Assembly: GCF_028682635.1 (NCBI RefSeq)
Contig: NZ_JANHLK010000001.1
Location: forward strand, 372,001 to 436,000
Length of the DNA stretch: 64,000 nt
Origin: Pseudomonas putida
GTDB taxonomy: Bacteria; Pseudomonadota; Gammaproteobacteria; Pseudomonadales; Pseudomonadaceae
Reading direction: 5' to 3'
The notes under the pieces: generated by a model
What the model was told of the DNA's origin: nothing
Database searches by the model: none
What the model saw: only the letters and a program-made list of their open reading frames with translations
In this document: positions 57,624-64,000 of the stretch, one piece after another
Numbering within the stretch: the first letter of the stretch is position 1
Layout: each line of letters opens with the position of its first letter
Program-made: the position numbers and the translations under genes

Positions 57624-60392
57624 ATGGATAGGAATATCGCGTACCAGTTCACTGCCGGCACCCAGGGTTTTGACCGTGCCGTAGAAAGCATCGAGCGCAA
57701 CATGCGCGATGCGCGAAGTACGTTCAACCGTGAGTTGAAGGCCATCAACACCGACATGGTGGGTAGCCAAACCCAGATCAGTCGATTGGGGGCCGCAGCC
57801 AATGATGCCTTCGGCTTTGTCGGGGCCAAAATCAAAGGCGACCTGCTGGCCTTGGGCGCTTCGATGGCTGCCGTGTTTTCTGCCGTAGCGATCAAGGATT
57901 TTGTCAGCGACAGCAAGGCGGCGCTGCTTGAGCAGCAGTCTGCGTATCGCGGCCTTGAGGCGGTGGCCAACCATGCGGGTGTGGGTATTGGTCGGGCAAT
58001 GGACGAGGCCCAGAAGCTTTCCGCCGATGGCTTGATCAGCGTGAGTGATGCGGCGAAGTCACTGCAGAACCTGTTGAGTCGGGGCTACAACGTCGATCAA
58101 GCGGTGCTGGTGATCAGCCGTCTGAAGGACGCTGCCGCCTTTAACCGCCAGGCCAACCTCGGTATGTCTGAGGCAATTGTGGGCGCAACCGAGGGCCTCA
58201 AAAACGAAAACTCCGCGTTGGTCGACAACGCCGGCGTCACAAAAAACGTGGCGAAAATGTGGGAGGAATACGCCAAAAGCATCGGCACCACCCGCGACAA
58301 ACTCAGCGACTCCCAAAAGATTCAGGCTGAGTACACCGGCATTCTCAAGGAAACCGAAGCGCAGGTCGGCAACGCCACCAAAGCCTCTCAAGGGTTGACG
58401 GGCAGCCAGGCTGAGCTGGACACCAAGAGCAACGAACTCAAGGTCACCCTCGGTACGATTCTTGAGCCGGCCTTCATCAGCCTGAACAAGCGCCTGGCCG
58501 AAACAGCGAGCTGGTTCAACGGCGTGTTGAAGGGACTCACCGGGACCGGCGTCACCGTTGATGAAGTCGCCGGCAACGTCAAACGCCTTGAGGCCATGTT
58601 GGCGAATCTGGATAACAAAGGTTCCCGGGGTGGTGGCGGCAGGGCGCAGTTGGAAGGCTCGCTGCAGGAAGAGCAACTGTTGCTGGAAGCCATGCAGCTG
58701 ACCTCCGACAAGATCGATCAGGTCGACGCCGGTATGAAAACCCGTACGGCACGAATCGAAGAGCAACGGCGCAAGGTTGCTCAAATGGCGGAAACCGGCA
58801 ACACGACTCTCTACACCGTACAACAAGGTAAACAGCGACCGACGGCTTATGGCGTAGAGGTGATGCGTCTGACGAAGCTGGAAACGGCTTACGCGGCGGC
58901 CATTGAGCACCGTAAAGAGTTGGAGGCCGGGAGTACTCCACCTCCTGCGGACAAGCCGGACACACCGGCAGGTGGGGGAGCCTCCAAGTCGCGGGTCAGT
59001 CAATGGGCTGAAGTGCTGGACGCGCAGAAGGTGGCGCACACCCAGCAGCAGGCTGAGCAGGGGACGTTTCAGCAGTTCTCGCTGCAAAAGGAAGTCGATT
59101 ATTGGCAGGCAGTGCTGCAGCGCACTGACCTCAGTGCGGCCGAGCGGTTGAGCGTCCAGCGCAACTACTTGGGCGCGCTGACCAGTTTGCGCAAGCAAGA
59201 CGAAGGTTCAGCGTTTGCGGATCTGCAGGCGCAAGCGCAGATGTACCGCAACAACATGGACGCCCGCTTGCAGATTGCCCAGCAGGTGCTGGATCGCAGT
59301 CGCCAGTTGTACGGACAGGACAGCGAGGAGTACCGCCAGGCAGCCTCTGAAGTGGTGGCGATCGAGCGTGAGAAGCAGCAGCAAATCACCAACATGAAGC
59401 AGCAACAGCTGGCGGCTGATCAACAGGCTCGGCTCGCGGACATCTCGCACGCTGAGCAGATGGCCCAGCTGGACCTTCAAGCGAACCTGATCACTCAGGG
59501 GCAACTTCTGCAGTCGCAGGCCGAGTTCGAGCAACAGCGATATGCCATCGAGGCCGCGGCCCTGGAGCAGCGTAAAAAATTGCTCGAGCAGGATCCGGAT
59601 CGCAATCCGGTCGCCTTGCAGCAGGTGCAACAACAGATCCTCGCGCTCGAGCAAACCCATCGCAACAGCCTGGCGGTCATTGGCCGTCAGCAAACGATGG
59701 AATCCCAGAGCAACTGGACCGGGATGGTCGGTAGCGTGCGATCCAGCTGGACCAGCGGGCTGAATGGCATCTTGACCGGCACCATGTCCACCCAGGGCCT
59801 GCTCAACGGGATTTTCGGCAGCATCGGTACCGCGTTCATCGAGAACATGGTGACCGCCCCCTTGATGGCCTGGCTGTTCGGCGAAACCGCCAAAACCGGT
59901 GCAACGGTGGCCGGTGTCGGGATGCGTACAGCGGCGGAGGCGGGTGGGGCAGCGATGTCCGTGGCGATCTGGGGCGCGGCCAGTATCAAGAACATCATGG
60001 CCAGCGCCTGGCAGGCCATGGCGGGTGCGTTTGCCGCGATGTCGGCCATTCCCATCATCGGCCCCGCGTTGGGCGTTGCAGCGGCTGTTGCTGCTGGTGC
60101 GTTCGTGTTCGGCATGGTCAAGAACGTGGCGTCCGCCGAGGGCGGGTATGACATTCCCGCCGGTACCAACCCGATGACTCAGCTCCATGAGCAGGAAATG
60201 GTGCTGCCCAAACAGTACGCCAACGTCATCCGTCAGGCGGCGAATGGCGAAGGGCAACTCGGTGGCGGATCGGGGAACTATCACTACCACGACAACAGCG
60301 GTCGCCTCACTCCGGCAGACATCCGGCGTAATGCGCGAGTGTTTGCCGAGGAAATGCAGAAGCTGCGACGCAACGGCGCCATCAAGGCCTAA
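57624..60392 (+). CDS. Tail tape measure protein
   Basis: 922 residues. The N-terminal tape measure domain (about 20-260) has FDRAVESIERNMRDARSTFNRELKAI and a hydrophobic stretch GDLLALGASMAAVFSAVAI. The middle (about 440-700) is long helices very rich in Q, A, E and L. The C-terminal part has hydrophobic segments near 725-840 (IPIIGPALGVAAAVAAGAFVFGMV). Such proteins set tail length and help DNA entry. The length would correspond to a tail of roughly 140 nm if about 1.5 angstrom per residue applies. Confidence 0.9.
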   Translation: MDRNIAYQFTAGTQGFDRAVESIERNMRDARSTFNRELKAINTDMVGSQTQISRLGAAANDAFGFVGAKIKGDLLALGASMAAVFSAVAIKDFVSDSKAALLEQQSAYRGLEAVANHAGVGIGRAMDEAQKLSADGLISVSDAAKSLQNLLSRGYNVDQAVLVISRLKDAAAFNRQANLGMSEAIVGATEGLKNENSALVDNAGVTKNVAKMWEEYAKSIGTTRDKLSDSQKIQAEYTGILKETEAQVGNATKASQGLTGSQAELDTKSNELKVTLGTILEPAFISLNKRLAETASWFNGVLKGLTGTGVTVDEVAGNVKRLEAMLANLDNKGSRGGGGRAQLEGSLQEEQLLLEAMQLTSDKIDQVDAGMKTRTARIEEQRRKVAQMAETGNTTLYTVQQGKQRPTAYGVEVMRLTKLETAYAAAIEHRKELEAGSTPPPADKPDTPAGGGASKSRVSQWAEVLDAQKVAHTQQQAEQGTFQQFSLQKEVDYWQAVLQRTDLSAAERLSVQRNYLGALTSLRKQDEGSAFADLQAQAQMYRNNMDARLQIAQQVLDRSRQLYGQDSEEYRQAASEVVAIEREKQQQITNMKQQQLAADQQARLADISHAEQMAQLDLQANLITQGQLLQSQAEFEQQRYAIEAAALEQRKKLLEQDPDRNPVALQQVQQQILALEQTHRNSLAVIGRQQTMESQSNWTGMVGSVRSSWTSGLNGILTGTMSTQGLLNGIFGSIGTAFIENMVTAPLMAWLFGETAKTGATVAGVGMRTAAEAGGAAMSVAIWGAASIKNIMASAWQAMAGAFAAMSAIPIIGPALGVAAAVAAGAFVFGMVKNVASAEGGYDIPAGTNPMTQLHEQEMVLPKQYANVIRQAANGEGQLGGGSGNYHYHDNSGRLTPADIRRNARVFAEEMQKLRRNGAIKA

Positions 60393-60402
60393 GGGGGAAG
60401 TT

Positions 60403-61053
60403 ATGTTGTTGGGGCCATTTTTTCCCGCGCGCTGGATTGCCAGCCTGCCGGATCACGGTGTGATGGCTGAAGACGTCTTGCCCTACATGCCCGGACAGAT
60501 GCTGCTGGCGAAAAAGGCGCCGACCTGGAGTACCGGCGTTCAGAAGTCCGTGAGCGGGCGGCGCCGGACCACCGCGTATTACCCAGCGCCTGAGTGGACG
60601 TTTCAGATCAACTACAACGCCGTGCGCAAACGCCCGGGGCTGGATGAGTGGTCGCGGTTGGTGAGCTTTTTCAATGAGCGCAAAGGCCAGTTCGGGGACT
60701 TTTTATACTTTGACCGGACCGACCACCAAGTCTCGCACCATCAGTTTGGTGTGGGTGACGGCGTCACTCGCACCTTTCAGCTATCGCGTGCGATCGGCAA
60801 CTGGGTGGAACCAGTTTACGGCGTGGTTAACGTCGAATCGGTGAAGGCCGCCGGATTACCTGTGACCGCCTACACCTGTGACGACATCGGCCGCATCAGC
60901 TTTGCCCAGGCACCCGCCAGTGGTGCGCCCCTGCACTGGACCGGCGCCTTCTTCTTCCGGTGTGCTTACGACGCTGACACGTTGGATAGCGTGCAGACCT
61001 TTGGCCGGATCTGGGAGATGAAAAACGTGTCCTTTACGAGTATCAAACCATGA
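60403..61053 (+). CDS. Tail tip protein, DUF2460 (GTA-like)
   Basis: 216 residues: FFPARWIASLPDH near the start, SVSGRRRTTAYYPAPEWTFQINYNAVR, then FFNERKGQFGDFLYFDRTDHQV and FQLSRAIGNWVEPVYGVVNV, all typical of the DUF2460 family of GTAs and related siphophages, a distal tail/hub protein. It is the first gene of a conserved tail tip cluster with DUF2163, NlpC/P60 and a large tip protein. GGGGGAAG provides a strong ribosome site for 60403. It overlaps the next gene by four bases. Confidence 0.85.
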   Translation: MLLGPFFPARWIASLPDHGVMAEDVLPYMPGQMLLAKKAPTWSTGVQKSVSGRRRTTAYYPAPEWTFQINYNAVRKRPGLDEWSRLVSFFNERKGQFGDFLYFDRTDHQVSHHQFGVGDGVTRTFQLSRAIGNWVEPVYGVVNVESVKAAGLPVTAYTCDDIGRISFAQAPASGAPLHWTGAFFFRCAYDADTLDSVQTFGRIWEMKNVSFTSIKP

Positions 61054-61910
61054 TCGATGCCTCTCCCGAGTTGAAGGCGTTTTTGGCCACGGCGCGCAGT
61101 TTTGTCATGGCCGACCTCTACACCATCACCCTGGCCAGCGGGCAGGTGCTGCGTTACACGGATGCCGGCATCCAGATCTATTTTGGTGGCCAGAATTACT
61201 CAGCCAGCGGCCCGTTGATCAAGCGCACCGGGGTTCGAGCGGTGCGCGGCATCGAGGTCAACACCTTGAGCGTGACATTTTCAGCGGGTTTGCAGGACAC
61301 GGTGCTCGGGGAATCGGTACTGCCGTTTATTGCCGGTGGTGGCTTTGATGGCGCCTCGCTGAAGCTGGTCCGTGCGTTTATGCGCGACTGGCAGTCACCG
61401 GTGGTGGGCGTCGTCACCCGATTTATCGGGCGTGTTGCCGAGGTGGATCCCGCCGATCGGGAGCAAGCCACGGTCGCCGTGAAGTCGCCGATGGAGCTGC
61501 TCGACACCAAGGTCCCCAAAGGGGTCTATCAGCCGTCTTGCCTGCGCAGGGTCTACAGCAGTGATTGCGGCGTTAATCGGGCGCTGTTTGAAACGGCCGG
61601 CGTAGTGGCGGTGGGCAGCACGACGTTGCGTATTCACAGCAATGTTTCAGCTGATCAAGGCTGGTTTGATCAAGGCGTCATCCGCTTTATCAACGGCGGT
61701 AATGCCGGAGTGGCCCGCACGGTGCGCCGCCATACCGGCGACGGCGACGTGACGTTGATACTGGGGTTGCCGGCGCAGCCGCAGGCCGGTGATCAGTTTT
61801 TGATTTATCCAGGGTGCCCGCGCACGTTGGAGGCCTGCACGACCAAGTTCAACAACCGGGCACGTTACCGTGGGATGCCGTTTATTCCGGTGGCGGAGAC
61901 CTCGATATGA
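61050..61910 (+). CDS. Tail tip protein, DUF2163 (GTA-like)
   Basis: 286 residues. SPELKAFLATARSFVMADLYTITLASGQVLRYTD, then FGGQNYSASGPLIKRTGVRAVRGIEVNTLSVTF in outline, and a Cys-bearing C-terminal part LRRVYSSDCGVNRALFE ... YPGCPRTLEACTTKFNNRARYRGMPFIP. This last segment is the signature of the DUF2163 C-terminus and may bind metal or iron-sulphur through its cysteines, as proposed for hub proteins. It overlaps both neighbouring genes (ATGA). Confidence 0.85.
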   Translation: MIDASPELKAFLATARSFVMADLYTITLASGQVLRYTDAGIQIYFGGQNYSASGPLIKRTGVRAVRGIEVNTLSVTFSAGLQDTVLGESVLPFIAGGGFDGASLKLVRAFMRDWQSPVVGVVTRFIGRVAEVDPADREQATVAVKSPMELLDTKVPKGVYQPSCLRRVYSSDCGVNRALFETAGVVAVGSTTLRIHSNVSADQGWFDQGVIRFINGGNAGVARTVRRHTGDGDVTLILGLPAQPQAGDQFLIYPGCPRTLEACTTKFNNRARYRGMPFIPVAETSI

Positions 61911-62365
61911 GCCCTCTGGAAGTTCGGCAGCGGGAGCACGTTCTCACTGAGGTTCGGCGCTGGCTCAACACACCCTATCAACATCGTCAGCACCTGATGG
62001 GAGTTGGGGTGGACTGTGCGTGGTTGCTCATCGAGGTGTTTTCGGTCGAGAGGTTGATGCCGCGGATTGATCCCGGCGCCTATGCCCAGGATTGGCACCT
62101 GCACCGCGGCGAGGAGCGTTACTTGGGGTGGCTTGAGTTGTTCGGTCGTGAGGTTGAAGCGCCTCAGCCCGGCGATGTGGCCATCTGGCAATTCGGTCGC
62201 ACCTTCAGCCACGGGGCCATCGTGGTCGGTGATCACCAGGTGATTCATGCCTATCGGGACATCGGCGTCGAGTTGGCAGACATGCGTGATGAACATCTGG
62301 CCGGCCGACCGGTGCGCTATTACACATTGAATAACTATGGGGTGAATGATGGGGGGCAGCAGTAG
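61907..62365 (+). CDS. NlpC/P60-family tail peptidase
   Basis: 152 residues. The catalytic Cys lies in VGVDCAWLLIEVF and the His in FSHGAIVVGDHQVIHAY; LNTPYQHRQ precedes. This is the cell wall hydrolase of the tail tip, like lambda gpK, which opens peptidoglycan during DNA injection. The start overlaps the DUF2163 stop (ATGA) and the gene ends about 20 bases inside the next one. Confidence 0.87.
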   Translation: MSPLEVRQREHVLTEVRRWLNTPYQHRQHLMGVGVDCAWLLIEVFSVERLMPRIDPGAYAQDWHLHRGEERYLGWLELFGREVEAPQPGDVAIWQFGRTFSHGAIVVGDHQVIHAYRDIGVELADMRDEHLAGRPVRYYTLNNYGVNDGGQQ

Positions 62366-64000
62366 CACCATCTCCAACAGCGCAACGCGAATCAACGCCT
62401 TGCAGGTCCAAAGTAGCGCCAGTGGCAAGCCGATCGCCTGGATCGCCGGGCGCAATCGCATCAGCCCCAACCTGATCTACTACACCGATTTTGAGTCCGT
62501 CGCCAAGACGAAGAAGACCAAGTCGGGCGGGAAGGGTGGCGGTGGCACCACGCAGGAAAACACCACCTACAAATACTACGCCGCGTTGATCCTGGCCATT
62601 GGTCGAGGCCGGTTAGGCGCAGTGCACCGGATTTTTCGCGACAAGGAAGTGTTCACCGAAAAGCTGGTGGACGGCGTGACGAAGTCCGCGCTGTCACAAG
62701 TCGGGTTCAGCTTCAAAAAGGGCGGGCGGAATCAGGACGTGTGGGGCTGGCTTGAAACCAAGCATCCGGATGAGGCGATCGCTTATTCGGACACCGCGTA
62801 TGTGTATGCGCCGCGGTACCGGCTGAATGACAGTGCCGGTGTGCAGAATCACACATTCGAGGTCGACGGCCCCTACCAGGTGCCGGGCTTGCCCGATGCC
62901 AATCCGGGTGAGTTCCTGCCAGGCCTGCTCCTCGATCCGTTGGATGGCATCGGCTTCGATCCGAGCTGGATAGCCGACCTGAGCAGTTACCGAAATTATT
63001 GCTTGGCGGAAAACCTGCTGTTGAGTCCGGTGCTTGATGAGCAGGCCCCCGCCAGTGAGGCCATTGCCCGCTGGCTGCAACTGACCAACAGCGAGATCTA
63101 CTGGTCGGCCGGCAAGTTGAAGGTGGTGCCTTTTGGCGACCAGGTGGTGACCGGTAACGGTGTCACCTGGTATCCGGACACGGCGCCGGTTGCCCATCTG
63201 ACCGATGACGACTTTCTCGCCGAAGAGGGTGAGCCGCCGGTCCAGCTCAAGATCAAGAGCCAGGCCGACAGCTACAACGAAGTGTCGCTGGAGATCCTCG
63301 ACCGCGCCCATGAATACAACACCGATGTGGTGCGAGGTGTCGACCAGGCCGCGATCGAGCAGTTCGGCTCGCGGCCGATGGACACCATCAAGGCGTATGA
63401 GGTTTGTGACGTGGCCATCGGCGCCCATGCCGCGCAGCTGTTGGTGCAACGCAAACTCTACATTCGCAACGAGTATCAATTTTCACTGGGTTGGCAGCAT
63501 GTGCTGCTGGAGCCGATGGATCTAGTAACGGTCACCGAGCCGGGGCTGAATCTGGATCGTCGCCTGGTTCGCTTGATTTCGGTCGAGGAGGACGATGAGG
63601 GCAAGCTTTCGGTGGTCGCCGAAGATGCCTTGCTGGGTGTGGGCAGTGCCCCCAATTATCCGGTGCAGAGCAAGGGAGGATTCAAGAGCAACCAGAACGC
63701 CGAGCCAGGCCCTGTGTTGCCGCCCATCATGTTCAACCCGCCAGAGAGTCTATTGCTCGGTGGCGATAACCAGATCTGGATCGCGATCACCGGCGCCGGT
63801 GAAAGTTGGGGCGGGTGCGAAATTTGGATCAGCGCTGATGGCGACAGCTACTGGATGGCAGAGTCGATTTATGGCGGTGCCCGCTTGGGTCTGCTGACAT
63901 CGGCTTTACCCACCGGCACCGATCCAGACACGGCGAGCACCTTGTCCGTAATGCTGGCCGTTCCAGATGAGCTGACCGCGGTGACCACGGCCGAAGCCGA
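62346..64000 (+). CDS. Large tail tip / host specificity protein (3' end outside window)
   Basis: At least 551 residues; the frame is open at the window edge. The N-terminal part has SGKPIAWIAGRNRISPNLIYYTDFE and KTKSGGKGGGGTTQENTTYKYYAALILAIGRG, typical of GTA-type megatron/phage tail tip proteins. A Phage-tail_3-like hub domain follows (EIYWSAGKLKVVPFGDQVV, ADSYNEVSLEILDRAHEYN, RKLYIRNEYQFSLGWQHVLLEPMDLVTVTEPG). After that the visible part becomes beta-rich, as in receptor-binding regions. It probably determines host contact, as lambda gpJ. Two consecutive ATGs (62346, 62349) are possible starts. Confidence 0.87.
   Translation, partial: MMGGSSSTISNSATRINALQVQSSASGKPIAWIAGRNRISPNLIYYTDFESVAKTKKTKSGGKGGGGTTQENTTYKYYAALILAIGRGRLGAVHRIFRDKEVFTEKLVDGVTKSALSQVGFSFKKGGRNQDVWGWLETKHPDEAIAYSDTAYVYAPRYRLNDSAGVQNHTFEVDGPYQVPGLPDANPGEFLPGLLLDPLDGIGFDPSWIADLSSYRNYCLAENLLLSPVLDEQAPASEAIARWLQLTNSEIYWSAGKLKVVPFGDQVVTGNGVTWYPDTAPVAHLTDDDFLAEEGEPPVQLKIKSQADSYNEVSLEILDRAHEYNTDVVRGVDQAAIEQFGSRPMDTIKAYEVCDVAIGAHAAQLLVQRKLYIRNEYQFSLGWQHVLLEPMDLVTVTEPGLNLDRRLVRLISVEEDDEGKLSVVAEDALLGVGSAPNYPVQSKGGFKSNQNAEPGPVLPPIMFNPPESLLLGGDNQIWIAITGAGESWGGCEIWISADGDSYWMAESIYGGARLGLLTSALPTGTDPDTASTLSVMLAVPDELTAVTTAEA

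Larger units (their letters stand above)
35747..64000 (+). mobile_element. Siphophage-type prophage, left part, integrated at dusA
   Basis: The region holds integrase, lysogeny switch, replication genes, holin, terminase, head and tail genes in the order expected of a temperate tailed phage, with a two-gene AT-rich cargo beside the integrase. All recognised structural frames are open and none is clearly broken, so it may be inducible. It runs off the right end of the window inside the tail tip gene. The structural module mixes lambda-like, Mu-like and GTA-like parts. Confidence 0.93.

Overview
The window is chromosomal DNA of a Pseudomonas, most likely of the fluorescens group. This rests on the nasS-nasT-nasA gene order, rmf, the guaD-xdhCBA and smc-zipA-ligA neighbourhoods, high GC, and ten short palindromic repeats of the pseudomonad REP type (terminal TGTRGGAGC). 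No database search was possible, so family names come from recognising sequences.

Positions 1-35746 are core chromosome. First comes a leftward nitrate assimilation locus: nasS and nasT (nitrate sensor and ANTAR antiterminator), nasA (nitrate transporter) and a phosphatase-kinase fusion cut by the window edge. Both nas units have a sigma-54-like promoter followed by a leader containing an intrinsic terminator. The nasA leader carries a clear two-hairpin ANTAR target. Then follow pyrD, rmf with a structured leader, rlmL, a CHASE-PAS-GGDEF cyclase, dacB, yggL, a BenE-type transporter with a divergent GntR regulator, and a purine catabolism block (guaD, xdhC, xdhB, xdhA, a divergent GntR regulator). 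After these come smc-zipA-ligA, a zinc metallopeptidase, a PepSY-PepSY-response regulator-histidine kinase operon, and dusA.

From about 35.7 kb to the window end lies the left part of an intact-looking siphophage prophage inserted at the 5' end of dusA. Its order is integrase; an AT-rich two-gene cargo (membrane protein plus radical SAM protein); a leftward operon with two PrtN-type activators and a KilAC-like protein; the CI/Cro switch; and a rightward early operon (CII-like protein, zinc finger protein, primase-helicase). Next come an array of twelve TGTGTYGGGT-type iterons that may be the replication origin, a possible late regulator, a terminator, holin, terminase, head and tail genes. 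The structural module is mosaic: lambda-like packaging, portal and protease genes, a Mu gpT-like capsid, a G/GT tail chaperone pair with a probable -1 frameshift, and a GTA-like tail tip cluster (DUF2460, DUF2163, NlpC/P60, large tip protein). The right prophage end and any endolysin lie outside the window.

The best candidates for something undescribed are the AT-rich membrane/radical SAM pair (37.0-39.1 kb), the iteron array (45.56-45.85 kb), and the second attenuator-type leader in front of nasS.
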